Assembly: GCA_963846165.1 (NCBI GenBank)
Contig: CAWJUU010000009.1
Location: 484,149-548,148 of the forward strand
Direction: 5' to 3'
DNA: 64,000 nt
From: WHSW01 sp963846165
GTDB taxonomy: Bacteria > Actinomycetota > Thermoleophilia > Solirubrobacterales > 70-9
Shown piece after piece: positions 17,770 through 26,798 of the stretch. Position 1 is the first letter of the stretch. Every line of letters begins with the position of its first letter. The position numbers and the translations under genes were made by a program. The notes under the pieces were generated by a model. It was not told where the DNA came from and ran no database searches. It was given only the letters and a program-made list of their open reading frames with translations.

Positions 17770-19328
17770 CAGCCCACCGCCGTCCCGAGCGCGAGGAAGG
17801 CGCAGACGACGAGGGCCGCAAGCCCGACGAAAGGCAGGGCGAAGCGCAGGTAGTGGTCGTAGCGGACCTTGGCGAGGACCAATCCGCCCATGACCACGGC
17901 GGAGGTCGGGGTGATGTAGTTGACCAGGCCCGACGCCGACTGGTAGGCGGTCACGGCGATCGAGCGGTTGACATCGGCAAAGTCGGCGAGCGGCGCCAGG
18001 ATCGGCATGATCAGCGCCGCGTGTCCTGACGACGACGGGACGAGGAAGGCGATCGGGAGGTTGACCAGGAAGGCCAGCGGCCCGAAGATCGTGCCGTCGA
18101 CCCCGCTGACCGCGTCCTCGGTCCAATGGATGATCGTGTCGGTGATGGCCGCGTCCTTCATCACCACCGTGACGGCGCGGGCGAGGACGATGATCAGCGC
18201 GGCGCCGAGGAAGTCGCCGGCGCCGGCGACGATCGCACTGACCGTCTTCTCCTCGCCCAGCTTGCCGATCAGCCCGATGACCACCGCCGCGAGGATGAAG
18301 ACGACGGAGGACTCGGCGAAGTAGAAGGTCTCGAAGGTCGGGAACGGCCACTCTGCGCCGAAGATCGTGTCCATCACGTCGTTCCACGGGACGAACCCGT
18401 AGATCATGATCGCGAAGGCGGTGAAGAAGACACCGAGAATCACCTTCTGACGGCCGGTGAGCAGCGGCACGTCGGCCACCAGCCCCCGCGCCTCCTCGGC
18501 ATCGCCGGCCGAGATGCCGACTATCGACTTCGACGGATCGGCGGCGATTCGCCGGCAATAGAGGAGCACATAGCCGATCGCGAGGCCGACGAGGACGACG
18601 AACATCAGGACCCGCAGAACGATCCCGTCACCGACATCGATTCCGGCGGCGTCGGAGGCGACGCCGGTGGCGAACGGGTTCACGGTCGATGCGAGCACTC
18701 CGGTGCCGGCGCCGAGGAAGATGATCGAAGCGGCGACGATGCGGTCGTAGTTGAGCGCCAGCACCAGGGGAACCAGCAGGGCGAAGAAGCCAAGCGTTTC
18801 CTCCCACATGCCATAGGTGGTCCCGCCGAGCGCGAAGATGCTCATCAGCACGATCACCAAGATCGACCCGCTGTGCTTGAAGCGCAGCGCCAGGCGCCCG
18901 ATCCCCGTCTGGATCGCCTCGGTCTTCATCGTCACGCTGACGAAGGCCCCGACCGCGAGGACGAAGAGAAAGATCATCGCCGAGCCGTAGAGGAAGCCCT
19001 CGTTGAACGGATCGACCTGGCCACGGGCGTTCTCGATCCCGTAGAGCCCGTTCGGCACCGACGTCCACAGCTGCTGCAGCTGCTCGGCGACCGACTTGTC
19101 GACGCAGCGGGTTCCCTTCTCGACGTCGTCGCAGGAGGGCAGTTCCTCGTACGTGCCCGGCGCCGGTCCGCCCGTCTTCGGGTCGACCTCGTACGTGCCC
19201 GACGGGATCACGAACGAGAGTAGCCAGACCGCGAGGAGCACGATCGCGAGGACCGTGAAGGCGGTCGGGAAGCGACGCTGCTTGGGCTCGTCGGACTTGG
19301 GCTCTGTCTTTTCGGGCTCTTGGCTCAT
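17769..19328 (-). CDS. YfcC-family (AitC/ArcD-like) basic amino acid carrier, 519 aa
   Basis: Polytopic membrane protein of the YfcC/C4-dicarboxylate anaerobic carrier superfamily. A short charged N-terminus is followed by helix 1 (FTVLAIVLLAVWLLSFVIPSG), a ~75-residue external loop with Cys-rich DDVEKGTRCVDKS, and about ten more helices. Conserved stretches include GGTTYGMWEETLGFFALLVP and PSSSGHAALIMPILAPLADF. YfcC-type genes commonly replace arcD next to arcA/arcB and are thought to exchange arginine for ornithine. First gene of the operon; the ATG at 19328 is chosen over the upstream frame because MSQEPEKTEPK begins a typical cytosolic tail. Confidence 0.88.
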   Translation of the reverse strand: MSQEPEKTEPKSDEPKQRRFPTAFTVLAIVLLAVWLLSFVIPSGTYEVDPKTGGPAPGTYEELPSCDDVEKGTRCVDKSVAEQLQQLWTSVPNGLYGIENARGQVDPFNEGFLYGSAMIFLFVLAVGAFVSVTMKTEAIQTGIGRLALRFKHSGSILVIVLMSIFALGGTTYGMWEETLGFFALLVPLVLALNYDRIVAASIIFLGAGTGVLASTVNPFATGVASDAAGIDVGDGIVLRVLMFVVLVGLAIGYVLLYCRRIAADPSKSIVGISAGDAEEARGLVADVPLLTGRQKVILGVFFTAFAIMIYGFVPWNDVMDTIFGAEWPFPTFETFYFAESSVVFILAAVVIGLIGKLGEEKTVSAIVAGAGDFLGAALIIVLARAVTVVMKDAAITDTIIHWTEDAVSGVDGTIFGPLAFLVNLPIAFLVPSSSGHAALIMPILAPLADFADVNRSIAVTAYQSASGLVNYITPTSAVVMGGLVLAKVRYDHYLRFALPFVGLAALVVCAFLALGTAVG

Positions 19329-19383
19329 GGCGCGGTAGCTAATCGGCGGCCGGCTTCCCGAACATCCGCTGCAACTACGACGC

Positions 19384-19408
19384 GATGTCCGCACGGACTA
19401 CGGACATC
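19384..19408. promoter_or_regulatory. Inverted repeat in arc divergent promoter
   Basis: GATGTCCG and CGGACATC form perfect 8-bp arms with a 9-nt spacer, and a nested GTCCG-CA-CGGAC palindrome sits inside the left half (19387-19398). It lies in the 110-bp gap between the carrier/arcA/arcB operon and arcC, 31 bp before the arcC GTG. The symmetry and position suggest a dimeric regulator site controlling both transcripts. It does not match the mycobacterial DosR box. Confidence 0.5.
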
Positions 19409-19438
19409 CGATGACGCTCGATCGGCGACGATCCGTCC

Positions 19439-20380
19439 GTGTTCACCCGGCAATCCCCACTCGCAGTCGTCGCGCTCGGCGGCAACGCGCTGCTGCGCCG
19501 CGGCGAACCCGCGACCGCCGCGAACCAGCTCCGGGCCGCCCGCGCGGCGGCAGGCATCCTCGGGCCCGTTTCAGAATCGACTCGGCTGGTGGTCACCCAC
19601 GGAAACGGCCCCCAGGTCGGCCTTCTCGCGCTCAAGGAGGACGCATACGCCGACGGGACGCCCTATCCGCTCGACGTGTTGGACGCGGAGAGCGGCGGCC
19701 AGATCGGGTATGTGATCGAGCTCGAGCTGGACAACGCGATCGACCATCAGGACACCGTCGCCGTGATCACCAGGGTGCTCGTCGACGCCGGCGACCCCGC
19801 TTTCGACGACCCGACCAAGTTCATCGGACCCGTGTACGACGGGGCCACCGCGCGCAGGCTGGCCGCTGAGCGGGGCTGGACGGTGAAGCCCGATGGCCCC
19901 CAGTGGCGCCGCGTCGTCCCCTCGCCCGACCCTAAGCAGATCGTTCAGCTCGGGGCGATCCGACGACTCATCGACGGCGGCTTCCTGGTCGTCTGTGTCG
20001 GCGGCGGCGGCGTCCCGGTGGTCGAGGTCGACGACGAGCATGAGGGCATCGAGGCTGTCATCGACAAGGACCTCGCGTCCGCACTGCTGGCGGTCGGGGT
20101 CCAGGCCGACGTGCTCGTGCTGGCCACCGATGTCGATGCGGTCTACTTCGACTGGGGGACCCGCGACCAACGCGCAGTGGCGCGCGCCACCCCGGACTGG
20201 CTACGTGCGCAGGAGTTCGCCGGCGGCTCGATGGGACCGAAGGTCGAGGCCGTGTGCCGCTTTGTCGAGGCGACGGGCGGGCGCGCTGCGATTGGGCGGC
20301 TCGAGGACCTGGACGGCCTGATCGCCGGCGAGACCGGCACGCGGATCGAGCGCGGTGGACCAGGCGTCGCGTACCGCTAG
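19439..20380 (+). CDS. arcC: Carbamate kinase, 313 aa
   Basis: Transfers phosphate from carbamoyl phosphate to ADP, the ATP-yielding step of the arginine deiminase pathway. Landmarks: VVALGGNALLRRGEP at the N-terminus, VVTHGNGPQVGLLAL, GGQIGYVIELELDN, VCVGGGGVPVVEVDD, DKDLASALLA, and GSMGPKVEAVCRFVE. Length is normal. GTG start at 19439. It is transcribed divergently from the other arc genes, across the palindrome at 19384. Its last bases overlap the convergent flavodoxin-like gene. Confidence 0.94.
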   Translation: MFTRQSPLAVVALGGNALLRRGEPATAANQLRAARAAAGILGPVSESTRLVVTHGNGPQVGLLALKEDAYADGTPYPLDVLDAESGGQIGYVIELELDNAIDHQDTVAVITRVLVDAGDPAFDDPTKFIGPVYDGATARRLAAERGWTVKPDGPQWRRVVPSPDPKQIVQLGAIRRLIDGGFLVVCVGGGGVPVVEVDDEHEGIEAVIDKDLASALLAVGVQADVLVLATDVDAVYFDWGTRDQRAVARATPDWLRAQEFAGGSMGPKVEAVCRFVEATGGRAAIGRLEDLDGLIAGETGTRIERGGPGVAYR

Positions 20381-20904
20381 GGCGCGGACAGCCCCCGAGC
20401 GAGACGCTCGCCCCATCCGGTGGCTCGCTCGCGCTCTCCCTCGGCAAGCGGTCCCTCCGAGTCCTCGACGAAGAAGCTCTCCGGGTCGGCTACGAGCTCG
20501 AAGCCACGGCGTCGCAGCCGCTTCGCGATTCCCCTCGAGGCGGCCCCGGTGAGGGTCGGCGACCGATCGATCCGGGTGTCGAACGCGGCGGCCGTGCGGC
20601 CGTCGCCGTCGACCCGCCGCAGCCAGTCCCGAAGCCCCGGTTCCTCGGCGGCCGCCGCCTCCACCTCGACGCCCTCCTCCTCGGCGGCGTCGACCGCTTG
20701 CTTGCGGCTGAGCGCGCTGGTCATGCCGTGCATGTGCGTAGGACCTCCGGCGATCACGAGCTGCGCTCGGGCAACCGCGGCCTCGTCGGCCGCGTGCACC
20801 GGAAGCACCTCGGTATCGACCTGCCCGTGCATCCCACTGGCGATCGCCTCGGCGGTGGCCCGGGTGTTGCCGTACACCGACTCGTAGACGATCAGCGCAT
20901 GCAT
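20377..20904 (-). CDS. Flavodoxin-like protein, 175 aa
   Basis: Flavodoxin fold: the FMN phosphate loop is seen in MHALIVYESVYGNTRATAEA (S/T-x-T-G-x-T-like YGNTRAT), followed by the second strand LVIAGGPTHMHGMTS, which fits a ring-stacking loop. The C-terminal part (GFELVADPESFFVEDSEGPL) matches flavodoxin/nitric-oxide-synthase-like proteins common in actinobacteria. Start ATG 20904 begins the first strand. A low-potential electron carrier or quinone reductase would fit the anaerobic context. It overlaps the arcC stop by four bases. Confidence 0.78.
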   Translation of the reverse strand: MHALIVYESVYGNTRATAEAIASGMHGQVDTEVLPVHAADEAAVARAQLVIAGGPTHMHGMTSALSRKQAVDAAEEEGVEVEAAAAEEPGLRDWLRRVDGDGRTAAAFDTRIDRSPTLTGAASRGIAKRLRRRGFELVADPESFFVEDSEGPLAEGERERATGWGERLARGLSAP

Positions 20905-21126
20905 CGCCGCCACGGTAGCCCTACGGGTGAGTCCTGCCATCGGTAGTCACCCCGGAGTCATTTCGGGGCCCTCCCCGGATTCCCCGCCGGCCGGTGACTC
21001 ATACGGTCCCGGCCGTGAACTTCGATCCGCTCAGCCGCTTCCTGTGCTCCTCGGCCTTGCCTACATCGGCTTCTACGTCTACGGGATCGTGATGGTCGCG
21101 GTGGCTTCTCCCCGAGGATGCAGCTG

Positions 21127-22143
21127 ATGACCAGGGTCGGAGTGAATGGGTTTGGGCGGATCGGCCGGGGCCTGCTCCGCGTCGCACATGAGGTCGGTTC
21201 CGAGCTCGAGTTCGTCGCGGTCAACGACGTCGCCGATCCCGCCGCCCTGGTCCATCTGTTCAAGTACGACTCGATCTACGGTCGCTTCCCGGGGGAGGTC
21301 GAGGCGGTGGACGGCGGGATGATCGTCGACGGCCGCGAGATCAGGATGCTCGGGGAGACCGACCCGGCGCGGTTGCCGTGGGCCGAGCTCGAGGTGGACA
21401 TCGTGATCGAGTCCAGCGGACGGTTTCGGACCCGCCAGGACGCCTCCAAGCACCTCGACGCCGGGGCGAAGAAGGTGATCATCTCGGCGCCGGCCAAGGA
21501 GCCGGACGTGACGGTGGCGCTCGGGGTCAACTTCGACGACACCTACGACCCCGATTCGCACCACATCATCTCCAACGCCTCCTGCACCACCAACTGCCTG
21601 GCGCCCGTCGCCAAGGTGATCCACGAGACCGCGGGAATCGAGCGCGGCTTGATGACCACGATCCACGCGTACACCGCAGATCAGAATCTTCAGGACATGC
21701 CGCACAAGGACCTTCGTCGCGCGCGCGCCGCCGCTCTCAACCTGATTCCCACCACAACCGGAGCCGCCAAGGCGGTCGGCGTGGTGCTCCCGGAGCTCGA
21801 GGGGAAGCTGAACGGGATCGCGATGCGAGCCCCGGTCGCCACGGGCTCGGCCGTCGACCTCATCTGCGACCTCTCGCGGGTGACCTCAGCAGAAGAGATC
21901 AACGCTGCGGTCAAGGCTGCCGCCGAAGGCCCGATGCGCGGCATCCTGGCCTACACCGAGGACCCGATCGTCTCCAGCGACATCGTGAAGGATCCGCACT
22001 CGTCGATCTTCGACGCCGACCAGACGATGGTGATGGACGGCCGGATGCTGAAGGTCATCGCCTGGTACGACAACGAGTGGGGCTATTCGAAGCGCTGCGT
22101 CGAGCTGGCGGCAAAGGTGCTCCAGCCGGCCGCGGTCGCTTGA
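21127..22143 (+). CDS. gapA: Glyceraldehyde-3-phosphate dehydrogenase, type I
   Basis: Glycolytic NAD-dependent oxidation of glyceraldehyde-3-phosphate. Rossmann start RVGVNGFGRIGRGLLR, catalytic SNASCTTNCLAPVAKV (Cys153 from this start), TTGAAKAVGVVLPEL, and C-terminal WYDNEWGYSKRCVEL. A second in-frame ATG at 21118 would add MQL. The TTG start of the next gene overlaps its TGA stop. Phosphoglycerate kinase and triosephosphate isomerase, which usually follow, are missing from this locus. Confidence 0.95.
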   Translation: MTRVGVNGFGRIGRGLLRVAHEVGSELEFVAVNDVADPAALVHLFKYDSIYGRFPGEVEAVDGGMIVDGREIRMLGETDPARLPWAELEVDIVIESSGRFRTRQDASKHLDAGAKKVIISAPAKEPDVTVALGVNFDDTYDPDSHHIISNASCTTNCLAPVAKVIHETAGIERGLMTTIHAYTADQNLQDMPHKDLRRARAAALNLIPTTTGAAKAVGVVLPELEGKLNGIAMRAPVATGSAVDLICDLSRVTSAEEINAAVKAAAEGPMRGILAYTEDPIVSSDIVKDPHSSIFDADQTMVMDGRMLKVIAWYDNEWGYSKRCVELAAKVLQPAAVA

Positions 22144-23645
22144 ACTCGGTCTGCCTCGTCGTCCTCGACGGCTGGGGCGTGGGCCCGGCCGGCCCCGGGA
22201 ACGCAATCACGCAAGCCAGGACACCGTTCTTCGACTCCCTCATGGAGCGGTTCCCGCACGCGGAACTCGAGGCGGCCGGCGAAGCCGTCGGACTCCCGGA
22301 GGGGCAGATGGGCAACTCCGAGGTCGGTCACCTGAACCTCGGTGCAGGCGCGGTCGTCAAGCAGGATCTGGTGCGGATCGACGACGCGGTCCGAGACGGA
22401 ACCTTCTTCGAGAACCCGGCTCTGGTTGAGGCGTGCCGTGCGGCCCGCTCCGGACCGCGCGGGCGGCTGCATTTGATCGGGCTGGTCTCCGACGGCGGCG
22501 TTCACTCCGGATGGCGGCACATCGAAGCCCTGATCGGGCTTGCGCGCCGTGAGGAGGTGCCCGACACCGTCCTCCACGTCTTCACGGACGGCCGCGACAC
22601 CCTCCCCCGCTCGTCTCCCGCCTTCGTCGGTGAGGTGCAGCGCTGGCTTGGAGCGCACGGACGGATCGGGACGGTCGGCGGCCGCTACTACGGCATGGAT
22701 CGCGACCGGCGCTGGGACCGACTCGGGCTCGCCTACGACTCGGTCGTCCGCGCGCGTGGGTTGCGAGCACCGTCCGCGCTTGAGGCGATCAGGGTCGCCC
22801 ACGCAAACGACGAGACCGACGAGTTCATCCGCCCGACGGTCATCGGCAGTTACAACGGGGTCGCCGACGGCGACGCGATCTGCCACTTCAACTTCCGCCC
22901 CGACCGGGCTCGCGAGATGACGATGGCTCTCGGCGACCGCGGGTTCTCGGAGATCGAGCGCGGCGTCGCCCCCCGCGTGCACCTGGCAACCATGACCAGC
23001 TTTCGGGCCGACTGGAAGTTCCCGGTGGCGTTTCCCCCGCACGAGCCTGAGACCACCCTGGCCGAGGTGATCTCCGAGAACGGCATGCGACAGCTGCACG
23101 TCGCCGAAACCGAGAAGTACGCCCACGTGACCTACTTCTTCAACGGCGGGCGAGAGGAACCGTGGGACGGAGAGGAGCGCATGCTGGTCGCCTCCGCCCG
23201 CGACGTTCCCACCTACGACCACAAGCCCGAGATGTCGGCCCAGGGGATCGCGCATGCGTTCCGCGAGGAGTGGTCGGCCGGCGACTACCGCTTCGGGATT
23301 GTGAACTTCGCCAACGCCGACATGGTGGGGCACACGGGCTCGGTCCGAGCCGCAATCGCCGCGGTCGAGGCGGCCGACGAGCGCCTCTCCGAGATCGTGG
23401 CGACCGTGCATGAGACCGGCGGCACATGCATCGTTACCGCGGACCACGGGAACGCGGAGAACATGCTCGAACCCGACCGCTCCCCGAACACCGCCCACAC
23501 GCTCAACCCCGTTCCGTGCATCGTCACCCGCGATGGGATCGAGCTCCGCGACCGCGGGATCCTGGCCGACGTCGCCCCCACCGTGCTCGAGCTGCTGGGG
23601 ATCCAGCAACCGGACGCGATGACGGGGCGCTCGCTGATCGTCTAA
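22140..23645 (+). CDS. gpmI: 2,3-bisphosphoglycerate-independent phosphoglycerate mutase, 501 aa
   Basis: Interconverts 3- and 2-phosphoglycerate using two metal ions. Phosphoserine motif QMGNSEVGHLNLGAG (S60), metal sites VVLDGWG (Asp10), DGRDTLP, NADMVGHTGS and VTADHGNAENM. Length is typical of GpmI. The only start that captures VCLVVLDGWG is TTG 22140, overlapping the gapA stop (TTGA), so translation is coupled. Pairing gapA directly to gpmI is unusual. It probably supports glycolytic flux when respiration is low. Confidence 0.94.
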   Translation: MNSVCLVVLDGWGVGPAGPGNAITQARTPFFDSLMERFPHAELEAAGEAVGLPEGQMGNSEVGHLNLGAGAVVKQDLVRIDDAVRDGTFFENPALVEACRAARSGPRGRLHLIGLVSDGGVHSGWRHIEALIGLARREEVPDTVLHVFTDGRDTLPRSSPAFVGEVQRWLGAHGRIGTVGGRYYGMDRDRRWDRLGLAYDSVVRARGLRAPSALEAIRVAHANDETDEFIRPTVIGSYNGVADGDAICHFNFRPDRAREMTMALGDRGFSEIERGVAPRVHLATMTSFRADWKFPVAFPPHEPETTLAEVISENGMRQLHVAETEKYAHVTYFFNGGREEPWDGEERMLVASARDVPTYDHKPEMSAQGIAHAFREEWSAGDYRFGIVNFANADMVGHTGSVRAAIAAVEAADERLSEIVATVHETGGTCIVTADHGNAENMLEPDRSPNTAHTLNPVPCIVTRDGIELRDRGILADVAPTVLELLGIQQPDAMTGRSLIV

Positions 23646-23809
23646 GTCGATAGCCGCGGCCCTGATTCTCTGGCTCGCTCGATCGGCGAACGCGAACGTC
23701 GACGGCGAGGCGATCCCGCAGCACGCCGTGAGGATCAGCCGGATCGCGGCGCGCCGCGTTGGGGCCGCGGTGATTGCCCTTGACCCGTACGACGCGCTAC
23801 GGAGCGCGC

Positions 23810-25024
23810 CTACTTCTCCTTGACCTTCTTCACACCGCTCGTCTGCGAGGGGGTCGACCCGGCCTGGTTCGTGGCCGTCAGGGTGCAGGTGTAGTCGCCG
23901 GACTGGCCAGGGCCAGGCGTGAACGTCGGGCCGGAGGCGATGCCCACCCCATTCCTTTGCCACTGATAGTCGCCGAAGCTGGCCGGGGCCCTGTACAGGA
24001 ACGCCCCGAGCAGGTCGGGCGCCCACGTCCCCGTCTGGCAGGTGAGCGCCTTCCCGACCTTGGCTCCGCCGGAGATATTCGGACGCACGGTGTTCACGGG
24101 CGCCTTCAGCACCGCGGTGAAGAGCGAGTTGAACTCGCCGTTGCTATCAGGGCCGCTAATCAGGGTCGAGGGGGATCCCGTGCCGTCCAGGTTCCCGACC
24201 CGGATTCCCAACTGGGACTGCCAGCTGGCCCAGTAGATCTTGTTCGCCGTGGGGTCGATCGACGGCCCGCTCGGCCCAAAGCTCGCGTTGTTAAACAGGG
24301 TCGTGGCGGTGCCCAGGGGGTTCGCGAGGTCCGCAGCCCGGACCTCGCCGGAGGCGAGGTTGGTCCAGTAGATCTTCCCGGACGCAACCGCCACCCCGAT
24401 GGGGTTGGCCTGGTTGTCGACCACGGTCTCCGGAGTCGTTCCGTCGAGGTTCGCGCGGCGCACCGAGCCCGGCGGGGTCCCGGCAGGCGACTGGTTCGTC
24501 CAGTAGATCTTGCCGGCCGCGGGGTCAATCGCCACCCCGCTTGGACCAGCTTCGCCAGAAACCAGGGTCTCGGCGGTGCCCGAGACGTCCGCCAGGTCCG
24601 CTCTCCGGATCGTTCCGCAGGTTTGTCCCGGAACCTCGCAGAACTCAGCCCAGTAGATCCTGCCGGCGGCGGGGTCGACCGTCACCCCGCAGGGGTTGTC
24701 CTGGCCACCGATCAGGGTCGTGACCGAGCCCGAGCCATCGAGGTTCGCGACCTGGATCTCGCCCCCGCCGAAGTTGGCCCAGTAAATCTTGCCGGCCGCG
24801 GGGTTAAGCGCCACCCCGCACGGGGCGCCCCCGTCGCTGAACAGGGTCGAGGGGTCACCCGTTCCGTCGAGGTTTCCGACGCGGATCGATTGTGGGAAGT
24901 CCTCCCTGGACCAGTAGATGCTGTCCGCGGCGCTCGCGCTCGCGGGCAGAAGAAGCCCGACCAGCACGGCGAGAAGCCCCGCCCTGCGGAAAAACGTCAA
25001 ACCCCGATCTTGCGTCGCTTCCAT
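23810..25024 (-). CDS. Secreted YWTD-type beta-propeller with C-terminal Ig-like domain, 404 aa
   Basis: Signal peptide: basic head then RAGLLAVLVGLLLPASASA (residues ~15-33). Six repeats follow, each beginning IYW (SIYWSRED, KIYWANF, RIYWAEF, KIYWTNQ, KIYWTNL, KIYWASW), each with R(V/A)ANLDG-like and GVA(L/V/I)(N/D)PAAGK segments: one six-bladed LDL-receptor-type YWTD propeller. Residues ~310-400 form an Ig-like domain (KVGKALTCQTGTWAP, then YQWQRNGVGI and YTCTLTATNQAGS). Probably extracellular binding or adhesion; no catalytic residues seen. In the 164-bp gap to gpmI a start-less open frame (23,637-23,822) is visible but not called. Confidence 0.85.
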   Translation of the reverse strand: MEATQDRGLTFFRRAGLLAVLVGLLLPASASAADSIYWSREDFPQSIRVGNLDGTGDPSTLFSDGGAPCGVALNPAAGKIYWANFGGGEIQVANLDGSGSVTTLIGGQDNPCGVTVDPAAGRIYWAEFCEVPGQTCGTIRRADLADVSGTAETLVSGEAGPSGVAIDPAAGKIYWTNQSPAGTPPGSVRRANLDGTTPETVVDNQANPIGVAVASGKIYWTNLASGEVRAADLANPLGTATTLFNNASFGPSGPSIDPTANKIYWASWQSQLGIRVGNLDGTGSPSTLISGPDSNGEFNSLFTAVLKAPVNTVRPNISGGAKVGKALTCQTGTWAPDLLGAFLYRAPASFGDYQWQRNGVGIASGPTFTPGPGQSGDYTCTLTATNQAGSTPSQTSGVKKVKEK

Positions 25025-25868
25025 GGCTTTAGTCCACCTTCCGATACCTCGCTTGGCTGACCCTCCAGCAAGGATGTGCGAGGAGGCGGCCAGATCGCAT
25101 GAGTAAATCCCGCAAAAACTACCCCAAGGACGCAGAAAGTGCGCTCAACCTCGCCTTCCGGCTCGAGGAGGCCGGTTACTAACGAAATGATTGCCATTGG
25201 GTCATGCGAGGGGTTTGCGTTGCTCGGCGCCACGCGTCGGTGAGCCTGCTCTCCCGCCAGTTCGAGGATCTGCTCGGGAAGAGGCGCGAGTCGCCCGTCC
25301 TCGCTCTTCGGCACCTCCATCGCCAGCGCCGCGATGTGATCGGGAAGCTCGGGGAGCTCGTCGGCGGCCGGGACGTTGCCCTCGTAGGCCACGCCGCTGG
25401 GATGGATCGAGGGCGGCGCGATCACGTAGGCACCCTCACCACGAAACTCGCAGCCGGTCATGTGCTCGCCGGTGTCGTCTCGATCGAACCCCGGAACCAC
25501 AGCTGAGCGCCGCGGACGCCCTCGAGGCTCTTCGGGTGGCGCTCGCTCGGTGGCCCGGCGACCCCGGTGCGGATCACCACCGGCTCGGTCAGCGAGAGCT
25601 TCGGGATCACCAGGCCGGGATCGGCTCCCGACTTGGAGTCGATGTCGAAGACCGCGATCCCGGACGCGCCGCAGGCGACCCCGATGTTGGCGCGGGGGTT
25701 CGCGTCCCAGGTCCGCTTCACCGACATCGCGTCGGCGCTGGCCTCCTTGTAGCCCTGCTTGTTGGCCGGCGTCTTACGCCGCGCGCGACAGGGGAAGACC
25801 CAATACCGGCGCTGGACGAGCTCCAGGGCCGCGACCGGGAGGTCGTTGTGTCCGTTGCCGGCGCTCAT
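24997..25868 (-). CDS. Bifunctional primase/polymerase (prim-pol) N-terminal-like protein, frameshifted
   Basis: The N-terminal half matches prim-pol domains of phage and plasmid replication proteins: VQRRYWVFPCRARRKTPANK, then ANIGVACGASGIAVFDID (metal-binding D-x-D) and GAQLWF. The frame breaks at the CCCC run 25489-25492; removing one base joins it to GFDRDDTGEHMTGCEFRGEG and YVIAPPSIHPSG, the usual continuation. After that there is no helicase part, so the protein would be only ~285 aa. Its ATG overlaps the stop of a 61-aa gene (ATGA). A mobile-element or prophage remnant is the likely origin. Confidence 0.72.
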
Positions 25869-26050
25869 CGCATCGCCCTCGGGTAGACGCGGCGCTGGAT
25901 CAGCCGGATTGCCGCTTCGGCAGCCTCGCGCTGAAAGCCGTCGAGGTCGAGTTCGTCGTAGAGCGCGGCCCGGCCGAGGATCGGCAGCTCCGCGAGCGCG
26001 CGGGGATCGAGGCCCTCCGCCTCGAGAAGTGAGAGTTGAGTAGGACGCAC
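25865..26050 (-). CDS. Hypothetical protein, 61 aa, upstream of prim-pol
   Basis: GTG start at 26050 preceded by GGAGG at 8-10 nt; the protein is acidic-helical (LSLLEAEGLDPRALAELPIL at ~5-24, then AAEAAIRLIQRRVYPR). It overlaps the prim-pol start by four bases, so the two are translationally coupled. No family recognised; small helical partners before prim-pol genes occur in integrated elements. Confidence 0.55.
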   Translation of the reverse strand: MRPTQLSLLEAEGLDPRALAELPILGRAALYDELDLDGFQREAAEAAIRLIQRRVYPRAMR

Positions 26051-26798
26051 AGACCACCTCCGTCGGTTGAGCGGTGGTGGCGCTGTGTTCAGTCGTTCTA
26101 AGTCAGAATCACCGGGGTCCTGGCCGCTGCGGACGCCGGACGCTCGGCGGGAGCCGTGGCGGCGCACGGGGCGGTGTTCACGTTCACGCGAGCGTGCCCG
26201 ATGGAGATGGTCGCGCGCCGCATGCGCTTGTCGGCGAGGGGCGACTTGGGCGTAGCGGCGGCGAGCCCAGCGGGCGGAGCAACGCTCATCGGCCCGGTCC
26301 TGGCGACGGTGGCGTCGTCTCATCCGCCGAATCGTCCGCTTGGCCTCCGCCTTCTGCCGCTCGTGCTCTTCGTCGATCAGCCTCAGGACTTCGTGGAGCG
26401 GGACCCCCGCCTTGAGCAGGGCGAGAGGCCAGTCGTCGGGCTCGCCGGCGCCGGTCAGGGAGTCAGGGAGGTCCACGGCCGGTCCACGGTCGATGTAACG
26501 CTCACGATCCAGACTCTCGCAAACGCCGTAGACAGAATCGCCCCCCAGAAGCGAGATGACCCGCCAGTGGAAGGCGGGCCACTCTCGAACATCGACCTGG
26601 AAGTTGTGAGCGCTAACCAGGGACCTAACCGCTGTGGCGATGATAGACGGCGCTGCGGCGGCGCTGCGACGCCGGAAGTCAGGTCCTCGCGTTCCTTCTG
26701 GATGCGGCGGATTTCGCCGATTTCAGAGCGTCTTTCGGCAGCTCAGGGGAAGTCACCACCTGCGCGGCCTGCAACCGGGGTCGGCGCTGATTGCGGGG
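26051..26798. other. Accessory stretch with fragmentary open frames
   Basis: No gene here is convincing. On the minus strand an open frame spans ~26279-26680 and includes a protein-like stretch (ESLDRERYIDRGPAVDLPDS, then LHEVLRLIDEEHERQKAEAK), whose nearest usable start is GTG 26476. It runs without a stop into the 61-aa gene. A second minus frame (26098-26289, ATG) encodes an Ala/Thr-rich 63-aa peptide. These may be pieces of one phage-like gene broken by frameshifts. Confidence 0.35.

Noticed and set aside
20927..21127. 66-aa + strand frame with a possible membrane helix before gapA
   Set aside because: Only the last ~30 residues look helical, the start is poor and it overlaps the gapA start region. 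I could not support it as a gene.
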